From the NCBI RefSeq assembly GCF_005082365.1, contig NZ_CP034900.1, positions 310,001 to 374,000 on the forward strand: a stretch of 64,000 nucleotides of DNA. The letters are read 5' to 3'. This document shows, in pieces, positions 8,566 through 18,844 of this stretch (its first letter is position 1; each line of letters begins with the position of its first letter). Origin of the DNA: Buchnera aphidicola (Artemisaphis artemisicola) (GTDB lineage: Bacteria; Pseudomonadota; Gammaproteobacteria; Enterobacterales; Enterobacteriaceae). The notes beneath the pieces were generated by a model, which saw nothing but the letters and a program-made list of their open reading frames with translations, ran no database searches and was not told the DNA's origin. The position numbers were made by a program, and so were the translations under genes.

Positions 8566-11004
8566 TTAAATATTATTTTTTTTTAATTTTTTTAATAATT
8601 CTATAATCCATTTCAAACGAATAACATCATTGTTTAAATTAATAGTAAATTTTAATTTTGTTGAACTTATCATTTTCCAAACATTTGGTTCTTCTGAAAA
8701 TATTTTAAGTAAATATTGAGTATTAACAGAATTATTTTTATGAAATTCTATAAAACCTATATTTTTATTAGATTTTATATATTTAATACCTAATTTATAT
8801 GCAATTAATCGTATTTTAGCAATTGTAATTAAGTTTTCAGAAAAATCAGGTAATTTACCAAATTCTTTTATTAATGTATATTTTATTTTTTCTATTTGTT
8901 TTTCATTTTGAGCACTAGCTATTTTTTTATAAAAAAACAACCTTGTATTGACATTTATAATATAATCTTCAGGAAATAAAGAAGATACATTTAATTCTAT
9001 TTCTAATGGTTTTTCTACTAATTCATTAACAGTTAAACTTTTTCCAGTTTTTAATAAATTAATAGCATTCTCCAATAATTTTACATATAAAGAAAAACTA
9101 ATGTTTTTCATATGTCCGCTTTGCTCTTTACCTAATAATTCACCTATTCCACGAATTTCAAGATCTTGATTTGATAAAGAAAAACCTCCTCCAAAATTAT
9201 TAACTGACGAAATTGCTTCAAGTCTTTTTTTCGCATCAGAAGTAATTTGACTAAAATTATTAACAATAAATAAAGCATACGCTTGATGATTTGATCTGCC
9301 AATACGACCACGTAATTGATGAAGTTGAGACAATCCAAAATGATCGGCATTTTCAATAATAATTGTATTAGCTCTTGGTATATCAACACCGCTTTCAACA
9401 ATTGTAGTACAAATTAAAACATTAAATTTATTTTTATAAAAATCAGTCATAATTTTTTTTAAATCTATATTATTCATCTGTCCATGACCTATCTTAATAT
9501 TAGCTTCAGGAATTAATATTGATAATTTTTCAGCAATATTATTAATATTTTTAACTTTATTATATATATAATATACTTGTCCTCCTCTTGATATTTCACG
9601 CAATATTGTTTTTCTTACTAATAATGGACAATATTCTTTAATAATAGTTTTGATTGCTAATCTTTGAGCTGGAGGTTTTTCTATAATAGATAAGTCTTTT
9701 ATGCCAGTCATAGCCATGTTTAAAGTACGAGGTATAGGTGTAGCAGTTAAAGTTAATATATCAATATCAGAATAGTTTTTTTTAATAATTTCTTTATGAT
9801 TAACCCCAAATTTATGTTCTTCATCAATAACTAATAATCCGATATTGTACCATGTAATTTTTTTAAATATTAATTTATGTGTTCCTATTAAAATGTCAAT
9901 TTGACCATTTTTAGTATTTTGAAAAATTAAATTTTGTTCTTTTTTACTTTGAAATCTAGATAATATATGAATATTAACAGGCCAATTAGAAAAACGAATT
10001 TTAAAATTTTTATAATGTTGCCGTGCTAATAAAGTAGTTGGAACTAAAATAGCTACTTGTTTTTTATTAGATACAGATAAAAAAGCTGCTCTCATTGCGA
10101 CTTCTGTTTTTCCAAAGCCTACATCGCCACAGATTAAACGATCCATAGGAGTTGATTTACACATATCTTTTAATACAGCTTTTATAACTTGATTTTGATC
10201 ATTTGTTGTTTCAAATAAACAATCTTTACAAAACATTTGATATTTTTTTTCATCATGTTTAAAAGAAAAACCTTTTTTAGATTCTCTTTTTGCATAAATT
10301 TCTAATAATTTTGCAGCATGATCGTGTACAGTTTTACTGATTCTTTTTTTATCTTTATGCCATTCATCACTGCCTAATTTATGAAGTGGAGCATTTTTTA
10401 TCGATGAATCAGTATAAGATGAAATAAGATGTAAATATGAAACTGGTACATATAATTTATCTCCTTCTGCATATAAAATAATTAAATATTCAGATTTTAT
10501 ACTAGCAGTTTTTATAGTAGTTAGTCCTTGATATCGTCCAATTCCATGTTCAATATGTAAAATGGGTTGATTTAAAATAAGATCAGAAAGATGATTCTTT
10601 TTAAGAACTGTAGTATTTTTTTTAATATAAGAAATATATTGATTTTTAGATAACAATGGCAATAAATCTTGTGTAGAAATAAATAAAATATTGTTTTTTT
10701 TATCTAAAAATCCATTTTTCAGTTCTTGTATCATATAAAAATAATCAAAATTTTTATTGATATCAATAATTTTTTTAATACATTGTGGATGAATGTTATT
10801 TTTTATTAAAAAATTTAAAATTGTTTTTAAAAACTTATTTTTTGTTAAAGAAAATATAATTCTTCCTGAAAATAAACGCAAATTATATAATAATTGATTA
10901 TTTGATTGTTGATTTTGAATTTTTTGAAATAAATTTAACAAATTTTGGTATTTAAAATAAATAATTTTTTTATTTTTTAAGATTTTATTTTCTGTAATTT
11001 TCAT
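8566..11004 (-). CDS. mfd: transcription-repair coupling factor Mfd, N-terminally truncated
   Basis: At 812 residues this is about 335 shorter than E. coli Mfd (1148). The missing part is the N-terminal UvrB-like module that contacts UvrA. Alignment starts just before the GRIIFS segment. The RNA polymerase interaction domain (LHIEHGIGRYQGL, about 168), the RecG-like translocase with Walker A GDVGFGKTE (about 293), DEEH box, LTATPIPRTLNMA and the QLHQLRGRIGRS motif, and the C-terminal D7 region are all present. It should still bind and push stalled RNA polymerase. Recruitment of nucleotide excision repair through UvrA is doubtful. Confidence 0.97.
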   Translation of the reverse strand: MKITENKILKNKKIIYFKYQNLLNLFQKIQNQQSNNQLLYNLRLFSGRIIFSLTKNKFLKTILNFLIKNNIHPQCIKKIIDINKNFDYFYMIQELKNGFLDKKNNILFISTQDLLPLLSKNQYISYIKKNTTVLKKNHLSDLILNQPILHIEHGIGRYQGLTTIKTASIKSEYLIILYAEGDKLYVPVSYLHLISSYTDSSIKNAPLHKLGSDEWHKDKKRISKTVHDHAAKLLEIYAKRESKKGFSFKHDEKKYQMFCKDCLFETTNDQNQVIKAVLKDMCKSTPMDRLICGDVGFGKTEVAMRAAFLSVSNKKQVAILVPTTLLARQHYKNFKIRFSNWPVNIHILSRFQSKKEQNLIFQNTKNGQIDILIGTHKLIFKKITWYNIGLLVIDEEHKFGVNHKEIIKKNYSDIDILTLTATPIPRTLNMAMTGIKDLSIIEKPPAQRLAIKTIIKEYCPLLVRKTILREISRGGQVYYIYNKVKNINNIAEKLSILIPEANIKIGHGQMNNIDLKKIMTDFYKNKFNVLICTTIVESGVDIPRANTIIIENADHFGLSQLHQLRGRIGRSNHQAYALFIVNNFSQITSDAKKRLEAISSVNNFGGGFSLSNQDLEIRGIGELLGKEQSGHMKNISFSLYVKLLENAINLLKTGKSLTVNELVEKPLEIELNVSSLFPEDYIINVNTRLFFYKKIASAQNEKQIEKIKYTLIKEFGKLPDFSENLITIAKIRLIAYKLGIKYIKSNKNIGFIEFHKNNSVNTQYLLKIFSEEPNVWKMISSTKLKFTINLNNDVIRLKWIIELLKKLKKNNI

Positions 11005-11377
11005 AGAATTATATTATTTTTAAAGAAAGTAATAAAAATTTAATTTTAATAAATATTTTAATAATTAAAAAAAAATTTTTTATTTAATAAAATCAATATT
11101 TTTATAAAGTTTATTAAATCGATTTAGATATTTTATAATAAAATAAGCAAAAGATAAAAAATAAAAATTTTTATTAAATCTATATATGTCTAATTTTAGA
11201 TAATTTTAAATTATTAAAAAATCAATATTAATTGCATCAATTAAAAATTTTTTTATAATTAGTTATATTTTATAATCTTTTTAATTTTATGAATTTAAAT
11301 ACTTAAAATAGTATATATTCTTTCTATTTAATATATTTTATTCATGAAATATTTATTTATTTTAAGACAATATTTTA
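11005..11377. other. gene-free divergent region between mfd and lolC
   Basis: This 373-base stretch is almost pure A/T and contains no open frame of recognisable origin. It must hold the promoters of the divergent mfd and lolCDE genes. I see no convincing -35/-10 pair, hairpin or pseudogene trace. In E. coli the same two gene groups flank ycfT and other genes, so it may be a fully eroded spacer. Confidence 0.5.
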
Positions 11378-12577
11378 ATGTATAAACCTATATCTTTTTT
11401 TATTGGTTTTCGTTATCTTTGGAATTCTCATTTACCAAAATTTAAAAAATTTATTACTATTCTATCTATTTTAGGCATTAGCATTAGTACATCTTCACTA
11501 ATTATTATATTGTCTATAATAAACGGATCTGAAAATAATTTTAAAAAAAATATTTTGACTTTTATTCCACATTTGATAATCACCAATCAAAATAAATATA
11601 TCAATAAAAATAAATTTCCTAAAGATATTTTACAATCACAAGAAATCGAAAAATTTTCTACTTTTATAAGTAAAGAAGTGATTGTAAAAAATAAAAACAA
11701 CGTAGCTATGGCGGAAATAATTGATTTTGATCCTAATAACTATGATAATGTGAAAAAGTATAGTACTAACGATGTTTTAGATAAATTAAAATCAGGTGAA
11801 AATAATATAATTATAGGAAAAGAATTAGCTAAAAAAATTCATGTTAATATTGGTGATAAAATCACATTAATTGTTTTATCTGATAAAAAAAATTATTTTT
11901 CAGGAAAGATTTTTAATGAATGTGTATTTAAAATTATTAATACATTTAGCACTCAAAATGAAGTTGATTATTATCAAATATTAATGAATAAAGAAGATGT
12001 TTTAAAATTTTTAAATTATTCGAAAAATTATGTTACTGGATGGAGATTTTGGCTAAAAAATCCATTAGATTTTAATATAAACGAACTAAAAAAAATATCA
12101 ACTCAACTAGTTGTATTAGATTGGAAATTACAAAAAGGTGAATTTTTTAAAGCTATAAAAATAGAAAAATATATGATGTTATTCTTATTTTTCTTGATTT
12201 TATTCATATCTATTTTAAATATATTTATTACACTTACTGTATATATAATAGAAAAGAAGAATGCTATTGCTATTTTGAAAACACAAGGATTATTGAATTG
12301 GAAAATTATGTTGATCTTTATTATTATAGGATCTAGTACAGCTATTATTGGAAGTTTTTTTGGTACAGCAATTAGTATTGCATTAATTATACAAAATGAT
12401 TTGTTAAAATTTTTTATTAAAATTTTTTTTCATGAAATTAATATTACAATAATAATTAAACCATTTCAGATTATTTTAATTAATTTAATTTCTATATTAT
12501 TAACAATAATTACAATCGTATACCCAACTTTGAAGGCTATTCGATTACAACCAGTTAAGCTTTTATCAAATGAATAA
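11378..12577 (+). CDS. lolC: lipoprotein-releasing ABC transporter permease LolC
   Basis: Inner-membrane permease of the LolCDE complex that extracts outer-membrane lipoproteins. The 399 residues equal E. coli LolC in length. The layout is typical: one N-terminal membrane segment (about 25-50), a large periplasmic domain (about 50-265), then three membrane segments (about 270-390). The N-terminal FIGFRYLW motif and the C-terminal YPTLKAIRLQPVKLL motif belong to this family. It overlaps lolD by eight bases, so the two are translationally coupled. Confidence 0.94.
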   Translation: MYKPISFFIGFRYLWNSHLPKFKKFITILSILGISISTSSLIIILSIINGSENNFKKNILTFIPHLIITNQNKYINKNKFPKDILQSQEIEKFSTFISKEVIVKNKNNVAMAEIIDFDPNNYDNVKKYSTNDVLDKLKSGENNIIIGKELAKKIHVNIGDKITLIVLSDKKNYFSGKIFNECVFKIINTFSTQNEVDYYQILMNKEDVLKFLNYSKNYVTGWRFWLKNPLDFNINELKKISTQLVVLDWKLQKGEFFKAIKIEKYMMLFLFFLILFISILNIFITLTVYIIEKKNAIAILKTQGLLNWKIMLIFIIIGSSTAIIGSFFGTAISIALIIQNDLLKFFIKIFFHEINITIIIKPFQIILINLISILLTIITIVYPTLKAIRLQPVKLLSNE

Positions 12578-13253
12578 TATTATAAAATGTGTTGATTTAA
12601 CTAAATCTTATAAAAATGGAAATACAGTTTTAAATATTTTAAAAAATATATCATTTGAATTAAAAAAAGGAGAAATAGTAGCAATTATAGGAAAATCAGG
12701 TTCAGGAAAAACTACTTTACTACATTTACTTGCGGGACTAGACAGCCCAACTTCTGGTAGTATATTTTTTGACGGTAAATCGTTCAATTCAATGTCATCT
12801 AATCAAATAGCAGATTTTAGAAATATAAAATTAGGTTTTATTTATCAGTTTCATCATTTATTATTAGATTTTAATGTATTAGAAAATGTTGCAATGCCTC
12901 TTTTAATCAGTAAAAAAAATAATAAAGATTCTGAAGAAAAAGCATACGAAATGCTAAAAAAAGTTCGATTAGAAAATAAAATCAAAAAATATCCATCTGA
13001 ACTTTCTGGAGGAGAAAGACAGCGTGTTGCTATTGCTCGAGCTTTTATAAATACACCAGTTTTAGTAATAGCAGATGAACCGACCGGTCATTTAGATATG
13101 TACAATTCACAAATTTTTTTAAATTTAATGTTACAATTAAACATTGATTTTAATACTTCTTTTATAATTGTCACACATGATCCTTTTCTAATAAAAAAAA
13201 TATCTATTTTATTCAAAATAAAAAATGGTCAACTATTCAATTATAAAAATTAA
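12570..13253 (+). CDS. lolD: lipoprotein-releasing ABC transporter ATPase LolD
   Basis: ATPase of the LolCDE complex, 227 residues. Walker A is GKSGSGKT (41-48), the Q-loop region reads FIYQFHHLL, the signature is LSGGERQRVAIARA, Walker B is VLVIADEP and the switch histidine is in VTHD. The FIYQFHHLL stretch is characteristic of LolD. It overlaps lolC by eight bases and is followed by lolE after 17 bases, the E. coli order lolC-lolD-lolE. Confidence 0.97.
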   Translation: MNNIIKCVDLTKSYKNGNTVLNILKNISFELKKGEIVAIIGKSGSGKTTLLHLLAGLDSPTSGSIFFDGKSFNSMSSNQIADFRNIKLGFIYQFHHLLLDFNVLENVAMPLLISKKNNKDSEEKAYEMLKKVRLENKIKKYPSELSGGERQRVAIARAFINTPVLVIADEPTGHLDMYNSQIFLNLMLQLNIDFNTSFIIVTHDPFLIKKISILFKIKNGQLFNYKN

Positions 13254-13270
13254 TCATAAAAAAACATTAG

Positions 13271-14503
13271 ATGAATTTTTTACCTTTTTTAATCTCAAAA
13301 AGATTGTGTATCGCACAAAAGAAAAGTTATACGTTGTTTTTAATTTCTATTTTATCAAAAATAGGAATATCTATTAGTGTATTTGCCTTAATAATAAGTT
13401 TTAGTGCATTAAATGGATTTAAAATACTATTAAATAAAAACGTTTTATCTACTTTTCCACATGGTATTATTCAATTAACTAATCAATCTTCATTAAAATG
13501 GCAAGATGTAATAAACGAACTAAAAATTATTCCAGAAATAATTTATTCTGAACCTTATCTTGTTACTAAAGGACTATTAATAACTAATAATAAGATAAAA
13601 TCAATTGAAATTAAAAGTTTTAAAAATATTAAAAATATTAAAGAAAAATTTTCTTTAGAAATAAGTGATAATTTTTTTAAAAAAAAAAATAATAATGAAA
13701 TTATTATTTCATCTCATTTGTCAAAGTACTTATCCATTAAAAAAGGTGACTGGATTAAATTAATTATTTTAAATGAAAATACAAATAATTTTAATTTTAA
13801 TTTAAAATATTTTTCTTTTAAAATTATAGGTATTTTCAAATCAAATAGCATCTTAGATTCATATATAGGATATATTCCGTTTGATTTTTTCAAAAAATAT
13901 CTTCTTATAAAAAATAAAATTAATTTTATTGAATTACATATGTCTGATCCCTTAAATGCGAATCAAATAATTTTAAAAGTTGCTAGAAAAATAAAAATTC
14001 CTCTTTTTATATATACTTGGATTAATAGTTATAAAAGTATTTATAATGACATTCAAACTATTAAAGCAATTATATGTATAACACTTTTATTATTAGTACT
14101 AATATCATGTTTTAGTATTGCATCTATTTCTTTAATGACTATATCAAAAAAAACACAACAAATAGCAATTTTACGTAGTATTGGAGCTAATAATTATCTG
14201 ATTCAAATAATTTTTTTATATTATGGAATACGTTCTATAATAATAGGCGGTTTAATTGGTTTATTTTTTGGAATAATAACAGTTTTAAACTTTAAAAGTA
14301 TAATTTGTTTTTTAGAAAAATACTTTAAAGATAATATATTATTAGATAATATTTATTATAATAATTTTTTTTTATTAGAATTAAATCTATCAGATATAAT
14401 TATAATATTTATAAGTATCCTATTCATAGGAATGATAACAAATTGGTATCCAGCATATTATGCTTCAAAAATTAATCCAAGCGAAATATTAAAAGAATAT
14501 TAA
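13271..14503 (+). CDS. lolE: lipoprotein-releasing ABC transporter permease LolE
   Basis: Second permease of LolCDE, 410 residues (E. coli LolE 414). It has one N-terminal membrane segment (about 17-42), a periplasmic domain, and three C-terminal membrane segments (about 258-405). The segment QQIAILRSIGANNYLIQIIFL and the final YPAYYASKINPSEILKEY are typical of the LolC/E family. The position as third gene after lolC and lolD decides LolE rather than LolC. It ends 88 bases before gapA. Confidence 0.93.
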   Translation: MNFLPFLISKRLCIAQKKSYTLFLISILSKIGISISVFALIISFSALNGFKILLNKNVLSTFPHGIIQLTNQSSLKWQDVINELKIIPEIIYSEPYLVTKGLLITNNKIKSIEIKSFKNIKNIKEKFSLEISDNFFKKKNNNEIIISSHLSKYLSIKKGDWIKLIILNENTNNFNFNLKYFSFKIIGIFKSNSILDSYIGYIPFDFFKKYLLIKNKINFIELHMSDPLNANQIILKVARKIKIPLFIYTWINSYKSIYNDIQTIKAIICITLLLLVLISCFSIASISLMTISKKTQQIAILRSIGANNYLIQIIFLYYGIRSIIIGGLIGLFFGIITVLNFKSIICFLEKYFKDNILLDNIYYNNFFLLELNLSDIIIIFISILFIGMITNWYPAYYASKINPSEILKEY

Positions 14504-14591
14504 AATTAATAATTAAAAAAATATTAACAAAATAAATTAAAATTGTATTTGACTATCTTATATTAAAAAAAACTTTTTAACTGGTGAAAAT

Positions 14592-15590
14592 ATGACAATT
14601 AAAGTAGGTATAAATGGATTTGGTCGAATTGGACGCGTATTATTTCGACTTGCTCAAAAGCGTAGTGATATTGAAATTATAGCTATTAACGATTTATTAA
14701 GTCCTCAATATATAGCTTACATGTTAAAATATGATTCTACACATGGTCTTTTTAAAGAAAATATTGAAATTGATAATAATGATATTATTGTAAATGGAAA
14801 AAAAATTCGTATTACTGCAATTAAAGATCCTGAAAAATTAATGTGGAATGATTTATGTATTGATGTAGTAATTGAATCAACAGGTCTTTTTTTAACAAAA
14901 GAAACAGCTTATAAACATATTTTAGCAGGATCAAAAAAAGTAGTTGTAACAGGTCCTTCAAAAGATGATATTCCTATGTTTGTAAGAGGAGCTAATTTTC
15001 ATAAATATAAAGGAGAAAAAATTGTATCAAATGCATCTTGTACAACTAATTGTTTAGCTCCTTTATCTAAAATAATAGATGAAAACTTTGATCTTATTGA
15101 AGGTTTAATGACAACTGTTCATGCTAGTACAGCAACTCAAAAAATTGTAGATAGTGCATCAAATAAAGATTGGAGAGGTGGTAGAGGAGCTCTTCAAAAT
15201 ATTATTCCATCTTCTACTGGAGCTGCTATTGCTGTTGGAAAAGTTTTACCTAATTTAAATGGAAAATTAACTGGAATAGCGTTTCGAGTACCGGTATCAA
15301 ATATATCTGTAGTAGATTTAACAGTACGTTATAAAAAATCTGCTACATATAAAGAAATATGTCAAGTAATCCAACAAGCTTCTAAAAAAGACATGAAAGG
15401 AATTTTAGGATATACTGAAGATGAAGTAGTTTCTACAGATTTTAATGGTCAAGAACTAACTTGTATTTTTGATTCTAAAGCAGGTTTATGTTTGAATAAT
15501 AATTTTGCTAAATTAGTTGCTTGGTATGATAATGAAACAGGTTATTCTAGCAAAGTTCTTGATTTAGTTTCTTTAATATCTAGAAAATAA
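14592..15590 (+). CDS. gapA: glyceraldehyde-3-phosphate dehydrogenase
   Basis: NAD-dependent glycolytic enzyme, 332 residues (E. coli 331). The Rossmann motif INGFGRIGR is at the N-terminus. The catalytic C150 lies in [12 protein letters not shown] and its partner is H177 in [11 protein letters not shown]; the phosphate-site block WRGGRGA follows. Highly conserved along its length. It is convergent with queF, and a shared hairpin terminator lies downstream at 15700-15733. Confidence 0.99.
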   Translation: MTIKVGINGFGRIGRVLFRLAQKRSDIEIIAINDLLSPQYIAYMLKYDSTHGLFKENIEIDNNDIIVNGKKIRITAIKDPEKLMWNDLCIDVVIESTGLFLTKETAYKHILAGSKKVVVTGPSKDDIPMFVRGANFHKYKGEKIVSNASCTTNCLAPLSKIIDENFDLIEGLMTTVHASTATQKIVDSASNKDWRGGRGALQNIIPSSTGAAIAVGKVLPNLNGKLTGIAFRVPVSNISVVDLTVRYKKSATYKEICQVIQQASKKDMKGILGYTEDEVVSTDFNGQELTCIFDSKAGLCLNNNFAKLVAWYDNETGYSSKVLDLVSLISRK

Positions 15591-15699
15591 ATTCAAATTA
15601 AAGATAATTTTATTAAAAAATATATTTATTATTTTAAAAAATATTGCAAATTATATTAAATTTATATAATGATAAATATATTTTATTCTTTTTATACTG

Positions 15700-15733
15700 A
15701 TAGCGGTATTAAGTAAATGCTTAATACTGCTAT
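15700..15733. terminator. bidirectional hairpin between gapA and queF
   Basis: The arms ATAGCGGTATTAAG (15700-15713) and CTTAATACTGCTAT (15720-15733) form a 14-bp stem with one G-U pair and a 6-base loop. It is GC-richer than its surroundings and sits between two convergent genes. T-rich flanks on both sides support use as a terminator in both directions. Confidence 0.75.
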
Positions 15734-15765
15734 TTAATTAGAAAAATATACTGCAACAGTACTTT

Positions 15766-16599
15766 TTACTGTCTAGCCATTCGAATCAAACACGGTGAAT
15801 AATAAGTATCACTTCTCCAAGGATTAATATCAATTCCTCCTCGACGTGTATATTTTGCATATATACTAAGTTTTTGAGGTTTGCAAATATTTTTTATATC
15901 ATTAAAAATTCTTTCAACACATTCTTCATGAAATTCATTATGATAACGAAAAGAAATTAAATAAGATAACAATCCAGAATGATCAATTGCTTGTCCAGTA
16001 TATATTATTTGTATTGACGCCCAATCAGGTTGTTTGGTAATAGGACAATTAGATTTTAATAAATGACTATATAAAGATTCTTGTATAATTGTTTTTTTAA
16101 ATGCATTTATAAGAAATGATGGATTATATGTATAACATTTAATTTCAATATTTTGATTATCTATACAAAAACCTTTGAAATTTGAAATTTTTTGATCCTT
16201 AATTTGATTTAAATTAAATAATTCTACAGAGACTTTTCCAATAACGCATTTACTAAGATCATGTTTTAAAATCTCAATTAATTTTGTATGATTATCAATT
16301 TTTTTTTCATTAAAACTGTTGATATAAAATTTAAAACTTTTAGATTCTATAATATTTATACTATTTATATTAATTTTAATTTTAGCAACAGCTATTTTTG
16401 GTAATCCTTTTTTATTTAACCAAGATAATTCATATAAAGTCCAAATATCTTCTCCAATAAAAGGTATTTTTATATTACTTAATTTAATAATTTTACGATG
16501 TTTTTTGCGAGGTATGCTTTTTAATAAACTATAATGATTTATTTTCAAACTCATATTTTTTCTTTTTTTATCTAATAATTTATTATAAATATCGGGCAA
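15766..16599 (-). CDS. queF: NADPH-dependent 7-cyano-7-deazaguanine reductase QueF
   Basis: QueF reduces preQ0 to preQ1 for queuosine in tRNA. It has 277 residues (E. coli 282) and is the two-domain (YqcD) form. The substrate-binding C185 and nearby D192 are in LLKSNCPITKQPDW, the QueF motif ESKSFKFYINSFN is at about 85-97, and HHNEFHEECVERIF is near 213. The long start at 16599 fits the E. coli N-terminal length but has no clear ribosome-binding site. An internal ATG at 16554 (MSLKINHY) has an AGAAAA-like leader and remains possible. Confidence 0.96.
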   Translation of the reverse strand: MPDIYNKLLDKKRKNMSLKINHYSLLKSIPRKKHRKIIKLSNIKIPFIGEDIWTLYELSWLNKKGLPKIAVAKIKININSINIIESKSFKFYINSFNEKKIDNHTKLIEILKHDLSKCVIGKVSVELFNLNQIKDQKISNFKGFCIDNQNIEIKCYTYNPSFLINAFKKTIIQESLYSHLLKSNCPITKQPDWASIQIIYTGQAIDHSGLLSYLISFRYHNEFHEECVERIFNDIKNICKPQKLSIYAKYTRRGGIDINPWRSDTYYSPCLIRMARQ

Positions 16600-16654
16600 A
16601 ATATATATATATATTTTATAGAATATTATTAAAAAAGATAATATACAATAAATT

Positions 16655-17176
16655 TTATATTTTTTTTGAATTAAAATGAGAAAGAATTATTTTTAACCAT
16701 TTTTTAATTCTTTCTTTTGTCTTTTCTGCCTGTCGATCTTCATCTAAAACTAATCCAATAAAATAATCTTTATTTAATAAGGATTTAGAATCTTCAAAAT
16801 TATACTCTTGAGTAGACCATTTTCCAATAATATTAGCTTTATTTTTTTTTAAAATAGCATAAATAACACTCATTGCATCACAAAAATATTCTCCATAATC
16901 TTCTTGGTCTCCACAGCCAAATAATGCGACAGTTTTATTAAAAAAATTAATTTTTTTTAAAGTTGGTAAAAAATCATCCCAGTCACATTGCACTTCGCCA
17001 TAATACCAAGTAGGAACGCCTAATATTAAAAAATTAAAATTTTCAATATCCTTTTTAGTCGCATTGCTAATATCATATAATTCAGCAATATCCTTACCTA
17101 CATAATGGTGAATTAATTTTGCTATTTTTTCTGTATTTCCAGTATCACTTCCAAAAAAAATACCTATTTTTTTCAT
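16655..17176 (-). CDS. fldA: flavodoxin 1
   Basis: FMN electron carrier that in E. coli supplies reductive radical-SAM and Fe-S enzymes including BioB and IspG. I place the start at 17176 ([19 protein letters not shown]), giving 173 residues (E. coli 176). A strong AGGAGA ribosome-binding site lies six bases upstream, whereas the frame opens up to 17236 with a hydrophobic leader that is not part of the family. The FMN phosphate loop GSDTGNTE and the blocks [14 protein letters not shown] and [16 protein letters not shown] are intact. Confidence 0.98.
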   Translation of the reverse strand: MKKIGIFFGSDTGNTEKIAKLIHHYVGKDIAELYDISNATKKDIENFNFLILGVPTWYYGEVQCDWDDFLPTLKKINFFNKTVALFGCGDQEDYGEYFCDAMSVIYAILKKNKANIIGKWSTQEYNFEDSKSLLNKDYFIGLVLDEDRQAEKTKERIKKWLKIILSHFNSKKI

Positions 17177-17182
17177 ATTTAA

Positions 17183-17188
17183 TCTCCT
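17183..17188 (-). promoter_or_regulatory. ribosome-binding site deciding the fldA start
   Basis: The minus strand reads AGGAGA here, six bases before the ATG at 17176. No comparable site precedes the longer open-frame start at 17236. This supports the shorter flavodoxin. Confidence 0.85.
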
Positions 17189-17400
17189 ATAATAAAAGAT
17201 ATTTTTAAAAAAAATAATATACAAATAAACATTCATAATATATTTAGAAAAAATTTTTCTAAAAAATGTTATTATTAGTCAAGTAAATAATTTTTTACTT
17301 AAAATAAACACTTAAACGGAATAAATTATAAAATTTTTTTTAACACTATCGTTCTATTAATCAAGGATTTTTTATATATTAATATATAAAATATAAAATT

Positions 17401-18833
17401 ATGCAAAAAAATTTAATTTGGTTTCGAAATGATCTTCGTGTATATGACAATAGAGCGTTACATGAAGCATGTAAATTAGAAGAAGATAAAGTTATCAGTT
17501 TATTTATTGATGCCCCTATACAATGGAGTTCTTACAATATATCTAAAAAAAAACATCTTTTATTGAACAACATCTTATTGATTTAAAAAAAGAATTATTT
17601 AAGTTGAACATTGTATTATATTATCATAAATCTAAGGATTTTTTAAGTTCTATAAAATATTTAATATATTTTTGTGAAAAACATAAAGTAAATAACTTAT
17701 TTTATAATTATCAATATGAAATAAATGAACGTAATCAAGATGATTTAGTAAAAAAACGATTATCCGAAAAGGGTATTTTTACAAAATGTTTCCATGATAA
17801 AATTTTATTTTCTAGTAAAAAAATTAGAAATTCAAATAATAAAACATATAAAATTTTTTCTTCTTTTAAAAAAAAAATAATACAAAATTTATATAATAAT
17901 TTACCAAAATGTCTTCCTATTCCTTTTAAAAGAAAACCAGATAAAGATCTTTTTTTAGATAACAGTTTCTTAAATAATTCAAAATTATATTTTGACAAAG
18001 AAATTTTTCCTATTGGAGAAAAAAAGGCTATTCATTTTTTGAAAAAATTTTTGAAGAATAAAATTCAGAATTATTCTTTTCAGAGAAATTTTCCTTTTTT
18101 AGATAGTACTAGCATGCTGTCTCCTTATTTATCTTCAGGAATAATATCATCGCGTTATTGTCTTTTAATGATTTTTAGAAGAAGAAAATATATATCACTA
18201 AATGAATTTTTTACATGTTCTTGGTTGAATCAAATATTGTGGCGCGAATTTTATTATCATTTGCTAATTGGTTTTCCGAAAGTTACTAGAGGAGAATCAT
18301 TATCTATTTGGGAAAAAAATATTCATTGGAATGATAATAAAAATCAATTTGATGCTTGGAAAAAAGGGAAAACTGGCTTTCCTATTATTGATGCAGGCAT
18401 GAGACAATTAAACGAATTAGGATGGATGCATAATCGATTAAGAATGATTACATCAAGTTTCTTAGTCAAAAATTTATTAATTGATTGGAGAAAAGGAGAA
18501 AAGTATTTTATGTCTCGTTTAATTGATGGAGATTTAGCGTTAAATAATGGAAATTGGCAATGGTCTGCATCTATTGGAAGTGATTCTGTTTCTTATATAA
18601 GATTTTTTAATCCTTATCATCAATCAAAAACTTTTGATGCATCAGGTCTTTTTATAAAAAAATTTATTCCAGAATTAAAAAATATACCTAATAATTATAT
18701 TCATCAACCACATGAATGGTTAAAAAAGAATAATAATACAATAAATTATCCTGAACCTATTGTAGATTATTGTGAAAGTAGAAAAAAAACTTTATTAATA
18801 TATAATCAAGCACGACTAAATTATAAAAAATAG
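17401..18833 (+). CDS. phrB: deoxyribodipyrimidine photolyase, frameshifted at a poly(A) tract
   Basis: Light-dependent repair enzyme for cyclobutane pyrimidine dimers (FAD, folate antenna). The first 50 codons (17401-17553) match the photolyase N-terminus (NLIWFRNDLRVYDNRAL). They run into a tract of nine A at 17545-17553 and then out of frame to a stop at 17584-17586. The rest continues in the next frame from ACA at 17553 to 18833 and matches photolyase to the end, including INGxWQW-like NGNWQWSASIGSD and GWMHNRLRMITSSFL. One extra A in the tract would give a complete protein of about 477 residues. No other lesion is visible. It is followed by ybgI as in E. coli. Confidence 0.93.
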
Positions 18834-18844
18834 GAAAAAATTAC

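Noticed and set aside
17604-18833. The downstream phrB frame as an independent gene starting at ATG 17604
   Set aside because: The ATG is internal to the photolyase alignment, no ribosome-binding site precedes it, and the codons before it back to the A tract also match photolyase.
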